From contig NZ_CP045644.1 in NCBI RefSeq assembly GCF_009498455.1, positions 3,599,001 to 3,663,000 on the forward strand: a DNA stretch of 64,000 nt, in the 5' to 3' direction. The notes below the pieces were generated by a model. The model saw only the letters and a list, made by a program, of their open reading frames with translations, made no database searches and was not told where the DNA came from. This DNA is from Variovorax paradoxus (GTDB taxonomy: Bacteria; Pseudomonadota; Gammaproteobacteria; Burkholderiales; Burkholderiaceae_C). The position numbers and the translations under genes were made by a program. This document shows positions 34,609 to 46,124 of the stretch, piece by piece. Within the stretch, counting starts at the first letter, position 1; every line of letters begins with the position of its first letter.

Positions 34609-34911
34609 ATGACCATGCGAACCTTCATCTACATCGCATGCTTGGCAAGCGCCAGCGTTTTGCTGACCGCCTGCGACAGCACCTCCGTTCGCGTCGGCGG
34701 CGCGCCCGAGGCGAGCGTCAAGAACTGCGTGGCTGCAACCGCGCGTGAATTGAAGGTGCCTGCGGCCAGCATCGTTGTCGACAGCGGCACCACGCCGCGC
34801 GACGGGATCTACACGATCAACCTGAAGGTCGGCCCGCAAGGTCGCTCCGTCGTCTGCACCACCGACGAGAACAGCGCGGTGCTGGGCGTGGTCTACAAGC
34901 AGCCGAAATAG
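34609..34911 (+). CDS. Small putative lipoprotein
   Basis: 100 residues. A short lipoprotein signal ends in LLTACDS with Cys near 20, so it is probably anchored in the envelope. The mature part has two conserved-looking Cys (NCVAAT and VVCTTDEN) that may form a disulfide, and an alternating strand pattern (IYTINLKVGPQGRSVVC). No family recognised. ATG 34609 gives MTMRTF; ATG 34615 is two codons shorter. It is convergent with glnS. Confidence 0.7.
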   Translation: MTMRTFIYIACLASASVLLTACDSTSVRVGGAPEASVKNCVAATARELKVPAASIVVDSGTTPRDGIYTINLKVGPQGRSVVCTTDENSAVLGVVYKQPK

Positions 34912-34921
34912 CGCTCTGCTG

Positions 34922-34958
34922 AAAAAGAAAAAGCCGAAGCCATGACAGCCCCGGCTTT
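34922..34958 (-). terminator. Intrinsic terminator of glnS
   Basis: Read on the minus strand, AAAGCCG and CGGCTTT pair around a loop containing GGGCTGTCATGGCTT, followed by TTTCTTTTTC. It lies 24 bp past the glnS stop. On the plus strand there is no T run, so it serves mainly glnS. Confidence 0.7.
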
Positions 34959-34981
34959 GCGGGAGAGCGCGGCAACCGGCC

Positions 34982-36796
<1,815 letters not shown>

Positions 36797-36933
36797 CGCA
36801 TCATTCTAGAGGGGGGTCCGTCGGGGTTACTTTTGGCAACGCTCTTCACATTGCAGCGTCCACCTGCTTTGCAATTGGGGCGTTCAATACACACATGGGC
36901 GCACAACGCCCCCTCAACAAGGAGATCCACATC

Positions 36934-37290
36934 ATGAGCGTCACACGTTCTACCTTCTTCAAATGGGCCGCTGCCGGTGCGGTGGCCTTCGGTGCCCTCT
37001 TTGCGGCCACCTCGGCCAGCGCCCGCGGCGACGTGAGCTGGTCGATCGGCGTCGGCGTGCCCGGCGTGGCGGTCGGCGTGGGCGGTCCCGCCTACTACCC
37101 GGCCCCGGTCTATGCACCGCCGGCTCCTGTGTATTACGCACCGCCGCCCCCGGTCTACTACCGTCCGCCGCCGCCGGTGTACTACCGCCCGGCACCGGTG
37201 TACTACGCACCGCCGGCCTATTACGGCCCGCGCTACTACGGTCGCGGCTATCACCGCGGTCATGGCCACGGACACGGCCACTGGCGCTGA
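36934..37290 (+). CDS. Exported Pro/Tyr-repeat protein with His-rich tail
   Basis: 118 residues. Signal peptide about 1-31 (TFFKWAAAGAVAFGALFA, cleavage near SARG). Mature part: a Gly/Val stretch (GVGVPGVAVGVGGP), then about seven tandem PVYY or AYY units (APVYYAPPPPVYYRPPPPVYYR), then GYHRGHGHGHGHW at the end. The HGHGH tail could bind metal; the YY/P repeats suggest an extended surface or outer-envelope polypeptide. An AAGGAG ribosome site precedes the ATG. A strong terminator follows. No function assigned. Confidence 0.75.
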   Translation: MSVTRSTFFKWAAAGAVAFGALFAATSASARGDVSWSIGVGVPGVAVGVGGPAYYPAPVYAPPAPVYYAPPPPVYYRPPPPVYYRPAPVYYAPPAYYGPRYYGRGYHRGHGHGHGHWR

Positions 37291-37315
37291 TTTACAACGC
37301 CGTTTGTGACGGAAT

Positions 37316-37347
37316 GAAAAAAGCCGGCCCCGAAAGGCCGGCTTTTT
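37316..37347. terminator. Bidirectional intrinsic terminator
   Basis: AAGCCGGCC and GGCCGGCTT form a nine-pair stem around CCGAAA. T runs follow on both strands (TTTTT on plus, TTTTTTC on minus), suiting the convergent Tyr-repeat and LytTR-regulator genes that flank it. Confidence 0.9.
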
Positions 37348-37370
37348 GCTGCGCGCTCGCCGCGCAAATT

Positions 37371-38213
37371 TCACATGGCGCGGAACAGGTGCGCGTAGAG
37401 CCGGCTGACCGGGATCTTCTCGGCCCGCCCGCGCAGCGCCAGGTGCAGCTTGCCGGCCTCGTCGCGGTGCACCGCCTCGATGGCGGCGCTGCGCACCACC
37501 ACCGCGCGGTGCACCTGCCAGAAGGTGTCGGGGTCGAGTTGGGGCAGCAGCTGCTTGAGGGGCGTGCGGATCAGGTATTCCTGCGTGGCGGTGAGCACGC
37601 GCAGGTATTTGTCGGCGGCCTCGAAATACAGCACCTCGTCGATCGGCACCATGCGCACGGTGGCGCCGCCGGCATCGCTGGCGGCGATCATGCGCAGCGG
37701 CACGGATGACGACGATGCCGATGCCGATGGGGCACCGCCGGCGGCGCCCAGCACCTGGCGCCACTGGGCGAGGGTGCGCTCCAGCACCTCCTCGGCCGGG
37801 ACGGGCGGCGTCATCGACGGCGCCGTCGCCGCCAATGCCTGCCGCAGCCGCGCCACGGTCTTGCGCAGGCGCTCGGGCTGCACGGGCTTGAGCACGTAGT
37901 CGATGGCCTCGGCCTCGAAGGCGCGCGCGGCGTACTCGTCGTAGGCGGTCACGAACACCAGCTGCGGCATCGGCGCCTCGTCGGTGGGCCAGCTGTCGGC
38001 CAGCTCGGCGGCGGCGCCCAGGCCGTCGAGGCCGGGCATGCGGATGTCGAAGAACAGCACCTGCGGCAGCAGCCTCAGCGCTTCGCGCACGGCGCTGCGG
38101 CCGTCGCGGGCGGTGGCGACCACGCGCAACTCGGGCCAGGCGGCGGCCAGTTCGGCCTGCAGGGCCTGGGCCAGCAGGGGTTCGTCTTCGGCGATGAGGG
38201 CGGTGAGGGGCAT
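37371..38213 (-). CDS. LytTR-type response regulator (AlgR/LytR-like)
   Basis: 280 residues. Receiver domain about 1-125: AEDE acidic pocket near 8-11, phospho-acceptor Asp in FFDIRMPGLDG near 54-64, Thr in FVTAYDEY near 90, Lys in VLKPVQPE near 110. A Ser/Ala linker follows, then the LytTR DNA-binding domain from about 175 (LYFEAADKYLRVLTATQEYLIR, FWQVHRAVVVRSAAI, IPVSRLYAHLF). It lies just downstream of a LytS-like kinase and probably forms a pair with it. Confidence 0.9.
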   Translation of the reverse strand: MPLTALIAEDEPLLAQALQAELAAAWPELRVVATARDGRSAVREALRLLPQVLFFDIRMPGLDGLGAAAELADSWPTDEAPMPQLVFVTAYDEYAARAFEAEAIDYVLKPVQPERLRKTVARLRQALAATAPSMTPPVPAEEVLERTLAQWRQVLGAAGGAPSASASSSSVPLRMIAASDAGGATVRMVPIDEVLYFEAADKYLRVLTATQEYLIRTPLKQLLPQLDPDTFWQVHRAVVVRSAAIEAVHRDEAGKLHLALRGRAEKIPVSRLYAHLFRAM

Positions 38214-38238
38214 CGTCTTCCTGTCGTCGTGGGCATGT

Positions 38239-39324
38239 TCAGGCGGGCAGGGGAAGGTTCAGGGTGACGCACGTACCGCCGCCCGAGGTCGCGGGACTCA
38301 GGCTCAGGCGGCTTTGCTCGCCGTACACGGTGGCCAGCCGCTCGCGCACCTGTTCGAGCCCGAAGCCGCTGCCTTCTTCCGAGGGCTGTTGAGGTGCGGC
38401 ATCGAGCCCGACCCCGGTGTCGCTCACTTCGATGACCAGTTCGCCCGCCTCGCGGCGCGCGCGCACGGCGATTTCGCCGCCTTCGACCTGGGGCTCGAGC
38501 CCGTGGCGGATGCTGTTCTCGACCAGCGGCTGCAGCAGCAGCGGCGGCACCGGCGTATCGCGCAGGTCGTCGGGCAGGTCGAGCGTGTAGCGCAGGCGCT
38601 CGCCCATGCGCACCGACATCAGTTCGAGGTAATCGCCCAGCCGGTCGAACTCGGCCGACAGCGGATGCGACAGCGCGCGTGAGCCGTTGAGGGTCATGCG
38701 CAGATAGCTGTTGAGCCGGTCGAGCATGGCCACGGCGCGCGGTGGATCGACGGTGATGAGCGCGCGCAGGTTGGCCAGCGTGTTGAAGAGCATGTGCGGC
38801 TCGAGTTGCGTTTCGAGCAGCTTGAGGCGGGCTTCGGTGGCATTGCGCTGGGCCAGGTCGATCTGGCGTTGCATGTGCTTGCTGCGCCCCAGGCTGTAGA
38901 AGAGGTAGCACATGCCGATGGTGGCCGCCAGCGTGATGACGATGGTGGAGGCCATCCGGTGCCGGGCGAAGCCGCTGAAGTCGAACAGCGGCCGCCCGAC
39001 CCAGGCGTCCCCGATGGCCCCGCCGCCGAGGAAGCCCAGCACGACGCCGAAGGCCACCAGCACGAAGCCCCAGGGGCCGTGCGGCCAGAGCACGTCGTTC
39101 CTGCCGCTGATGAACAGGCGGCCGGTGTCGATGACCAGCCAGCTGATGGTTCCGATCGACAGCGAATACACCATCTGCGAATCCCAGCTGCCCATGCCCG
39201 AGACCGTCAATGCCGCGGCGATGACGCAGCAGAAGGCGACCGTGATCAGGCCATGCCGCAGGATGTCCCGGAGGTTCTCGGCGCGAAAGCGCGAGGGGCG
39301 GGCGGTGTCCGCCGCTGCCGTCAT
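38239..39324 (-). CDS. LytS/YehU-like sensor histidine kinase
   Basis: 361 residues. Several N-terminal membrane helices to about 165 (ITVAFCCVIAAALTVSG, GTISWLVIDTGRLF, GFVLVAFGVVLGFLG, STIVITLAATIGMCYLFY). The His_kinase motif is LEPHMLFNTLANL near 186-198. The ATPase part has LVENSIRHGLE near 270-280 and DTGVGL, then GSGFGLEQVRERL near 325-337. The ATG overlaps the stop of the preceding 2TM gene as TGATG, so translation is coupled. The next gene is its likely response regulator. Confidence 0.9.
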   Translation of the reverse strand: MTAAADTARPSRFRAENLRDILRHGLITVAFCCVIAAALTVSGMGSWDSQMVYSLSIGTISWLVIDTGRLFISGRNDVLWPHGPWGFVLVAFGVVLGFLGGGAIGDAWVGRPLFDFSGFARHRMASTIVITLAATIGMCYLFYSLGRSKHMQRQIDLAQRNATEARLKLLETQLEPHMLFNTLANLRALITVDPPRAVAMLDRLNSYLRMTLNGSRALSHPLSAEFDRLGDYLELMSVRMGERLRYTLDLPDDLRDTPVPPLLLQPLVENSIRHGLEPQVEGGEIAVRARREAGELVIEVSDTGVGLDAAPQQPSEEGSGFGLEQVRERLATVYGEQSRLSLSPATSGGGTCVTLNLPLPA

Positions 39325-39620
39325 CAACGGTCCTCGGCGCCCAGGGTGCGGCGCTCGCGCGCCACCAGCCGGTCGTAGAAGCCGCCGCCGGGCGCGAGGA
39401 ACCAGACCACCGCGCCGTGGATCAGCAGCCCCAGGCCCCAGCCCATGAGCGGGTAGACGGCCCAGGTGTGGCCGCGCGAGGCGGCCAGCCCGCCCAGGCC
39501 CAGGTTGACGACGACGTAGACGAAGGCGTGGATGTACCAGCCCATCTTGGCGCCGGCGCGGCGGCGGGCGCGCTTTTCAAGGTCGGCGTCGGCACGGTTC
39601 GAAGGGGTGGATGTGTTCAT
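39324..39620 (-). CDS. 2TM-domain membrane protein
   Basis: 98 residues. After a charged N-terminal segment (DADLEKRARRRAGAKMG) come two helices near 29-48 and 54-76 (WYIHAFVYVVVNLGLGGLAA and YPLMGWGLGLLIHGAVVWFL). It then ends in GGGFYDRLVARE. This fits the small 2TM domain family often seen beside LytS-type kinases. The stop overlaps the kinase start, so the two are translated together. A sensing or stabilising role for the kinase is inferred only from position. Confidence 0.85.
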   Translation of the reverse strand: MNTSTPSNRADADLEKRARRRAGAKMGWYIHAFVYVVVNLGLGGLAASRGHTWAVYPLMGWGLGLLIHGAVVWFLAPGGGFYDRLVARERRTLGAEDR

Positions 39621-39724
39621 GAGAGTTCTCCTTGGACAGACAGATCAGGATGGGATGGTTTTTGGATGCGTTCGAACTCGGTCCTGACTGTTCTGGCCGC
39701 AAGGGTCGGAACGGGACCGGAATC

Positions 39725-40246
39725 TTAGGCCGCGCGCGCCCCGCTGACCATCGCACCCGACGCAGCCGCCAGCCGCCAAAGCCGCGCGGCACGGGCCGCG
39801 AAGATGCCGCTGAAGGCGCCGTACAGCGCGGGCACGCCCAGGGCGAAGGCCGCGTGGGGGCGCAGCTCGGGGTGCATCGCCAGCGACACGCCGACCACGT
39901 ACTTGGTGAAGAAGATGCCCATCATCAGCATCAGCGGCACGGCGGTGCCGGCCACCTCGAACTGGCGCACCGCGGCGTCGTAGCGCGTGGTCGCGGGCAG
40001 CGGGCGGCGCAGCACCAGCGCCACGAGCAGCAGCGCCGCCACGGCCCAGCCGAGCAGCGCGCCGGCCGAGTCGCCGAACACCGACACCACGCCGTAGAAC
40101 GACAGGCCGGCCATCGCGACCGGCATCACCAGCACGCGATTCAGGCCGAGGCGGTTGGCCACGAGCTGGCGGCCGCCGAGCCAGGCCAGCAGGACGAACA
40201 CGGCAAACACCCACTTGGGTGTGTGAAGAAGGATCTGCATCAGCAT
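39725..40246 (-). CDS. DUF6622-like integral membrane protein
   Basis: 173 residues with about five membrane helices (WVFAVFVLLAWLGGRQL, VLVMPVAMAGLSFYGVVSVFG, LLGWAVAALLLVALVLRR, VPLMLMMGIFFTKYVVGVSL, AALYGAFSGIFAARAARL-like). It resembles the family of small hydrophobic proteins of unknown role found beside regulators. ATG 40246 is chosen; ATG 40240 is two codons shorter. About 100 bp separate it from the 2TM gene, so it may be the first gene of the operon with the kinase. Confidence 0.75.
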   Translation of the reverse strand: MLMQILLHTPKWVFAVFVLLAWLGGRQLVANRLGLNRVLVMPVAMAGLSFYGVVSVFGDSAGALLGWAVAALLLVALVLRRPLPATTRYDAAVRQFEVAGTAVPLMLMMGIFFTKYVVGVSLAMHPELRPHAAFALGVPALYGAFSGIFAARAARLWRLAAASGAMVSGARAA

Positions 40247-40530
40247 GGAAGGCTCCGTTCGGTGGGAAGAAGACAAAGAGGGCAGCGAATCGATGGAGCG
40301 GACTGTGCCGATGCCGCCCGGCTGCCGCCACGGCCCTGCGACGAAATGCCGATGAGCGGCGTGAAGTGCCGGTCGCCGGCGTGAATGGCGGGCGGAAGGG
40401 CGCAGCAGATGTCCCTCGGAAGCTTTACCGTCGCTTTACGGCACGGAAAACTTGGGGAGTGATATTTCGCGCTGTACTCTAGGCCGCCTCCCTTCAGGCC
40501 GCCTTTCGCACCCCTTCGCACGCACCGCCC

Positions 40531-42180
40531 ATGGATTCCCACACGCCCCCCGAGCCTCTGCCACCCATCGTGTCGCCGACCCATCCTCCGGCGCGCCGGC
40601 GCCGCTGGTTCGGAAGCCTGATGGCCCTGCTTCTGCTAGTGGCCCTCGGGGGCGGTGCCTGGTACCTGATCCAGCGTTCCAAATCACCGGCGCCCGGCGC
40701 GGGTGGACCCGGCGCCGGGGCGGGCCGGCCGGGCGGTGGGCCCGGCGGTCCGGGCGGGCGGGCGGGTGGCGGCGGCCCGGCCTCCAGCACCGTCGGCACC
40801 GCCGTCGCGCGGCAGGCCGACATTCCGGTGCAGCTCGAAGCGCTGGGCACGGTCACGCCGCTGGCCAATGTGACGGTGCAGCCCCAAGTGTCGGGCGTGC
40901 TCACGGCCGTGCTGTTCAAGGAAGGCCAGATGGTCAAGAAAGGCGACGTGCTCGCCACCATCGACCCGCAGCCCTTCGAGAACGCGCTGGCGCAGGCCGC
41001 CGGTGCACGCCAGCGCGACGAGGCGCAACTGGCCGCGGCGCGCGTCACGCTGCAGCGCTACCAGACGCTGCTCGGGCAGGACTCCATCGCCCGCCAGGAG
41101 GTCGACACCCAGGCCGCGCTGGTCAAGCAGCTCGAAGGCACGGTGGCCATCGACCGCGCCAACGAGAACACGGCCAAGCTCAACCTGGCCTGGAGCCGCA
41201 TCACGGCGCCGGTGAGCGGGCGCATCGGCCTGCGGCCGGTGGACGCGGGCAACTACATCTCGACCGGCAGCACGGGCGGCGTGGCCACCATCACGCAGAT
41301 CGCGCCCATCGACGTCGAGTTCTCCATTCCGCAAGACCGCGTGCCCGAGGTGCAGGAACGGCTGGGGCAGGGCGCCACGCTCGCCACCACCGCCTTCGAC
41401 CGCACGCGCACGCGCCGACTGGCCGAGGGCACTTTTTCCACGCTCGACAACATGGTCGACACGCAGACCGGCACCGTGAAGGCCAAGGCGCGTTTCACCA
41501 ACGCCGACGGCGCGCTGTTCCCGAACCAGTTCGTCAACCTGCGGCTGCTGCTGCGCACCGTGAGCAGCGCGGTGGTGGTGCCGGTCACGGCGCTGCGCCA
41601 CGGTCCGAACGGCGATTACGTGTATGTGGTGACGGCCGAGAACACGGCCTCGCAGCGCCCGGTGACACGCGGTGAATCGAGTGTCGATTTCGCCTCGATC
41701 ACCAAGGGCCTGCAGCCCGGCGAAACCGTGGTGACCGAAGGCGGCGATCGACTGAAGGACGGCGCGCGCGTGCAGACCACGGTCGACCGGCCCGCCGGTG
41801 CGGCCTCTGGTGCAGCAGCGCCGGGCGGACGGCGCGGCGGACGTCGGCAGGAAGGCGCCGGCGGTGCGCGTCCGTCCGAAGCGGCTGCGCCTGCCGCGCC
41901 ATTGCAGGCACCCACTGCGCCGGCCGCAGCACCTGCGGCAACAACGCCCGCACCTGCTGCAGCCCCTGCAGCCACCACACCCGCCAAGCTCCCCACCCCC
42001 GAACAGCGCCAGCGCATGCTCGACGCGGCCAAGGACGACCCCGAACAGCTCGAACGCCGCAAGCGTTTTCTCGAAGCGCTCGACCGCGGCGACCCGGCCG
42101 CGCTGGAGCGTTGGCAACGTCAGTCCGAGCGCGGCGGCGCCGGCGGCGAACGCGGCGGTGAGGGACGGCGCAGCCCATGA
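40531..42180 (+). CDS. mdtA: RND efflux periplasmic adaptor (MdtA-like)
   Basis: 549 residues, longer than usual (about 400). N-terminal membrane helix near 29-48, then a Gly/Pro-rich linker. The HlyD/lipoyl core ([25 protein letters not shown] near 104-128), the hairpin and barrel domains follow. The C-terminal 120 residues, beginning with [19 protein letters not shown], form an Ala/Pro/Thr-rich linker and a charged helix ([25 protein letters not shown]) that standard MdtA lacks. It links two inner-membrane pumps and the outer-membrane factor encoded downstream. Confidence 0.9.
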   Translation: MDSHTPPEPLPPIVSPTHPPARRRRWFGSLMALLLLVALGGGAWYLIQRSKSPAPGAGGPGAGAGRPGGGPGGPGGRAGGGGPASSTVGTAVARQADIPVQLEALGTVTPLANVTVQPQVSGVLTAVLFKEGQMVKKGDVLATIDPQPFENALAQAAGARQRDEAQLAAARVTLQRYQTLLGQDSIARQEVDTQAALVKQLEGTVAIDRANENTAKLNLAWSRITAPVSGRIGLRPVDAGNYISTGSTGGVATITQIAPIDVEFSIPQDRVPEVQERLGQGATLATTAFDRTRTRRLAEGTFSTLDNMVDTQTGTVKAKARFTNADGALFPNQFVNLRLLLRTVSSAVVVPVTALRHGPNGDYVYVVTAENTASQRPVTRGESSVDFASITKGLQPGETVVTEGGDRLKDGARVQTTVDRPAGAASGAAAPGGRRGGRRQEGAGGARPSEAAAPAAPLQAPTAPAAAPAATTPAPAAAPAATTPAKLPTPEQRQRMLDAAKDDPEQLERRKRFLEALDRGDPAALERWQRQSERGGAGGERGGEGRRSP

Positions 42181-42241
42181 GCGCCGTGCCGGGCCGCCCC
42201 AAACAAGCTCGCACCGCAGTGCGAAGCACGAAGGTATATCT

Positions 42242-45200
42242 ATGAGCCCGTCGCGCCCGTTCATCCTGCGGCCGGTCGCCACCTCGCTGCTGATGTTGGC
42301 CATCGTGCTGGCCGGCCTGGTGGCGTTTCGCTTCCTGCCGCTGGCGGCGCTGCCGCAGGTCGACTACCCGACCATCCAGGTCCAGACGCTCTACCCCGGG
42401 GCCAGCCCCGAGGTCATGAGCAACACCGTCACCGCGCCGCTCGAACGCCAGTTCGGCCAGATGTCGGGGCTCGACCGCATGAGTTCGACCAGCGCCGCGG
42501 GCGTGTCGATCATCACGCTGCAGTTCTCGCTGGGCCAGACGCTCGACGTCGCCGAGCAGGAAGTGCAGGCCGCTATCAACGCCGGCGGCTCGCTGCTGCC
42601 GGCCGACCTGCCCGCGCCGCCGGTGTACGCCAAGGTCAACCCGGCCGACGCGCCCGTGCTCACGCTGGCCATCACCTCCGACACGCTGCCGCTCACCGAG
42701 GTGCAGAACCTCGTGAACACCCGGCTCGCGCAGAAGATCAGCCAGGTCTCGGGCGTGGGCCTCGTGTCGCTCAGCGGCGGGCAGCGCCCGGCCGTGCGCA
42801 TCCAGGCCAACACGCAGGCGCTCGCGGCCAACGGCATCGGCCTCGATACGCTGCGCACCGCCATCAGCGCGGCCAACTCCAACGGCGCCAAAGGCAGCTT
42901 CGACGGCCCCAAGCGCGCCTACACCATCAACTCGAACGACCAGCTGCTCACGGTCGACGACTACAAGAACCTCATCGTCAGCTACAAGAACGGCGCGCCG
43001 ATCCGCATGGTCGACGTGGCGCGCGTGGTCAACAGCGCCGAGAACGCACAGCTGGGCGCCTGGTCCGGGCGCAAGGTCGATGGCGAGGTGCAGCTCACGC
43101 CGGCCATCATCCTGAACGTGCAGCGCCAGCCCGGCGCCAACGTGATCGCCACCGTCAACGCCATCAAGACGCAGCTGCCCGAGCTGCAGGCCGGCCTGCC
43201 CGCGGGCCTGCAGATCGAGGTGCTGAGCGACCGCACCGCCGGCATCCGTTCGTCGGTGCAGCACGTCGAGATGGAGCTGGTGCTGGCCGTGGTGCTCGTG
43301 GTGCTGGTGATCTTCGCGTTCCTGGGCAGCCTGCGCGCCACCGTCATCGCCAGCATCGCCGTGCCGATCTCGCTGATCGGCAGCTTCGGCCTGATGTACC
43401 TGCTGGGCTACAGCCTGAACAACCTGAGCCTGATGGCGCTGACCATCGCGACCGGCTTCGTGGTCGACGACGCGATCGTCATGATCGAGAACATCGCGCG
43501 CTACATCGAGGAAGGCGAAAAGCCGCTGCAGGCCGCGTTCAAGGGCGCCGCGCAGATCGGCTTCACCATCATCTCGCTGACCGTGTCGCTTATCGCGGTG
43601 CTGATCCCGCTGCTGTTCATGGGCGACGTGGTGGGCCGGCTGTTCCGCGAGTTCGCCGTGACGCTCGCCATCACCATCCTGATCTCGGGCGTGGTCTCGC
43701 TCACCTTGGTGCCGATGATGTCGGCGCGCTGGCTCAAGCACGAACCGAAGAAAGACGCGACGGGCACCGGCTTCGGCGCGCGCGCCCAGCGCTTCTTCGA
43801 CGGCGTGATGGTGCGTTACGACCGCTCGCTGCACTGGGTGATCGCGCACCAGCCGCTCACGCTGCTGGTGGCGCTGCTCACCATGGTGCTGACCGTGCTG
43901 CTGTACCTCACGATCCCGAAGGGCCTGTTCCCCACGCAGGACACCGGCCAGCTGCAGGCCCGCGTGCAGGCCGCGCAAGACGTGTCTTTCGAACGCATGG
44001 CGCAACTGCAGCAGCAGGCCGCGCGCGCGATTCTTGAAGACCCCGATGTCGAGAACCTGAGTTCCTTCGTCGGCGTCGACGCGGCCAACAACACGATGCT
44101 GCACACCGGCAGCATGCTCATCAACCTGACGAAGAGCCACGACGACCAGCAGGAGGTGATGGACCGCCTGCGCGAGCGCGTGCAGAAGGTGGCGGGCCTC
44201 ACGCTGTACCTGCAGCCCACGCAAGACCTGACCATCGATGCCGAGACCGGCCCGACCGAGTACCGCGTGTCGCTGGAAGGCGTGAACAGCGCGCTCGTCA
44301 CCGAGTGGATGCAGAAGCTCGTGGCGAAGCTGCAGGACTCGGACAAGGTGCGCAACGTGAGCAGCGATGCTGGCGCGCAAGGCCTGGCCGCGTATGTGAA
44401 CGTGAACCGCGACACGGCATCGCGGCTGTCGATCACTGCGAGTTCGGTGGACGATGCGCTGTACAGCGCCTTCGGCCAGCGCATCGTGTCGACCATTTTC
44501 ACGGAGACGAACCAGTACCGCGTGATTCTGGAAGCGCAGCCCGGCATGGTGAACACGCCGCAGACGCTGGGGCAGTTGAACCTCATTGCGGGGTCGGGCA
44601 CGGCGACGCCGCTGTCGGCTTTTGCGGAGATCAGCGAGCGGCAGGCGCCGTTGCAGATCACGCACGTGGCGCAGTATCCGGCGAGTACGTTGAACTTCGA
44701 TACGGCGCCGGGGGTGTCACTCGGTGGTTCTGTTGCGGCGATTCGCGCGGCTGCGAAAGAGATCGGGTTGCCTGGGAGTGTGACGATGACTTTTCTGGGG
44801 GCTTCGGGGGCCTATGAGAAGTCTTTGTCGAATCAGCTGTGGTTGATTTTGGCGGCGGTGGTTTGTGTGTACATCGTGTTGGGGGTGCTGTACGAGAGCT
44901 ATGTGCATCCGTTGACGATTTTGTCTACGTTGCCTTCTGCGGGGGTTGGGGCTTTGTTGGCTTTGATGATTACTGGCAATGACCTGGGGGTGATTGGGAT
45001 CATCGGGATCATTCTGCTGATCGGCATCGTGAAGAAGAACGCGATCATGATGATCGACTTTGCTATTGATGCGGAGCGGACTCAAGGGAAGTCTGCGCGT
45101 GAAGCTATTCATCAGGCTGCTTTGCTGCGGTTTCGGCCGATCTTGATGACTACGCTGGCGGCTTTGTTTGCTGCTGTGCCGTTGATGTTGAGTTTTGGGG

Positions 45201-45367
45201 ATGGGGCTGAGTTGAGGCGTCCTCTGGGGTTGGCGATTTTTGGTGGGTTGATTGTTAGTCAGTTGCTGACTTTGTTTACTACGCCGGTTATTTATTTGGC
45301 GTTTGATCGGTTGGGGGGAGGGAGTGCTCGTCGTTCTTCTTCGGAGCTTGAGGAGGAGACGGCTTGA
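42242..45367 (+). CDS. mdtB: RND efflux pump subunit (MdtB-like)
   Basis: 1041 residues. HAE-1-type RND protein: [21 protein letters not shown] near 6-26, periplasmic loops, [17 protein letters not shown] near 408-424 (proton-relay Asp), and [14 protein letters not shown] near 925-938. Twelve helices expected. It normally acts with MdtC as a heteromultimer exporting bile salts, novobiocin and similar compounds; substrates here are unknown. Codon usage changes sharply in the last 270 codons, with G/T third positions becoming nearly exclusive. The downstream mdtC gene is separated by an unusual 757-bp gap. Confidence 0.92.
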   Translation: MSPSRPFILRPVATSLLMLAIVLAGLVAFRFLPLAALPQVDYPTIQVQTLYPGASPEVMSNTVTAPLERQFGQMSGLDRMSSTSAAGVSIITLQFSLGQTLDVAEQEVQAAINAGGSLLPADLPAPPVYAKVNPADAPVLTLAITSDTLPLTEVQNLVNTRLAQKISQVSGVGLVSLSGGQRPAVRIQANTQALAANGIGLDTLRTAISAANSNGAKGSFDGPKRAYTINSNDQLLTVDDYKNLIVSYKNGAPIRMVDVARVVNSAENAQLGAWSGRKVDGEVQLTPAIILNVQRQPGANVIATVNAIKTQLPELQAGLPAGLQIEVLSDRTAGIRSSVQHVEMELVLAVVLVVLVIFAFLGSLRATVIASIAVPISLIGSFGLMYLLGYSLNNLSLMALTIATGFVVDDAIVMIENIARYIEEGEKPLQAAFKGAAQIGFTIISLTVSLIAVLIPLLFMGDVVGRLFREFAVTLAITILISGVVSLTLVPMMSARWLKHEPKKDATGTGFGARAQRFFDGVMVRYDRSLHWVIAHQPLTLLVALLTMVLTVLLYLTIPKGLFPTQDTGQLQARVQAAQDVSFERMAQLQQQAARAILEDPDVENLSSFVGVDAANNTMLHTGSMLINLTKSHDDQQEVMDRLRERVQKVAGLTLYLQPTQDLTIDAETGPTEYRVSLEGVNSALVTEWMQKLVAKLQDSDKVRNVSSDAGAQGLAAYVNVNRDTASRLSITASSVDDALYSAFGQRIVSTIFTETNQYRVILEAQPGMVNTPQTLGQLNLIAGSGTATPLSAFAEISERQAPLQITHVAQYPASTLNFDTAPGVSLGGSVAAIRAAAKEIGLPGSVTMTFLGASGAYEKSLSNQLWLILAAVVCVYIVLGVLYESYVHPLTILSTLPSAGVGALLALMITGNDLGVIGIIGIILLIGIVKKNAIMMIDFAIDAERTQGKSAREAIHQAALLRFRPILMTTLAALFAAVPLMLSFGDGAELRRPLGLAIFGGLIVSQLLTLFTTPVIYLAFDRLGGGSARRSSSELEEETA

Positions 45368-45389
45368 CCTTGTCCATCTCCTGCTGCTT

Positions 45390-46110
45390 GTTTTCTTTCC
45401 GAGGCCGGGAGTTCCGCCCGGCGGCGGACTCACTTTCTTTTGCTTCGCCAAAAGAAAGTAAGCAAAGAAAAGGCGACCCCACTGTCTGCGACCCCTGCGC
45501 TTCGCTACGGGGCAACCTGCGGTGCTCGCGTTTCGCGGGGTCTCGCAGAACTCGCTTCGCTCAAACAGCTGCGAGCCCTGATCCGCGAAACGCTGCGCTC
45601 CTCGGCGCAGCCAGAGGGGCTTCGATACCGGACGGGCCGTCGCTTCGCTCGGCCTGCGATCGGGCCTTTGCTTCGCTCGGCGACCGGACTTGCTCCCTCT
45701 CCCCCCGGGGAGAGGGCGGGGGTGAGGGCATCGGCCTTCATGCGCGCGAGGCGGTGTTTCTGTGCCACGGACCCTCACCCCAACCCTCTCCCCAAGGGGA
45801 GAGGGAGCAATTCAGGCCGAGCGCAGCGAAGGCTCGTGAGGTGTTCAGGCGCCGAGCGAAGCGATGGCCCGCTGGTATCCCAACCCCTTCTGTATGCGCC
45901 GAGGAGCGCAGCGTTTCGCGGATCAGGGCTCGCCCTTGTTTGAGCGAAGCGAGTTTGGGCGAGACCCCGCGAAACGCGAGCACCGCAGGTTGCCCGCAGC
46001 GAAGCGGAGGGACGCAGACAGCAGGGTCGCCTTTCTTTTGCCTACGTTTCTTTGGCGAAGCAAAGAAAAGTAGGTCGCCCGCCGGGGCGAGACCCGGCCT
46101 CGGAACCCAA
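45390..46110. repeat. ~720-bp imperfect palindrome between mdtB and mdtC
   Basis: The gap of 757 bp holds no credible gene. Its two halves are reverse complements along nearly all their length. Outer arms share CCGAGGCCGGG near 45401 and 46100, TTGCTTCGCCAAA against TTTGGCGAAGCAAA, and AGGCGACCC/GGGTCGCCT, ACTGTCTGCG/CGCAGACAG. Middle arms share CTGATCCGCGAAACGCTGCGCTCC against its complement at 45908-45933. Inside are two copies of a hairpin, CCCTCTCCCC/GGGGAGAGGG (45695-45716 and 45784-45805). Centre near 45750. Several ORF-like frames here are artefacts of the repeat. Confidence 0.9.
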
Positions 46111-46124
46111 AAGAAGGCACAGCG

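Noticed and set aside
41699..44665. Minus-strand open frame of 988 codons under mdtA/mdtB
   Set aside because: It is the reverse of well-conserved RND genes and has the His/Arg/Gln-rich look of an antisense frame.
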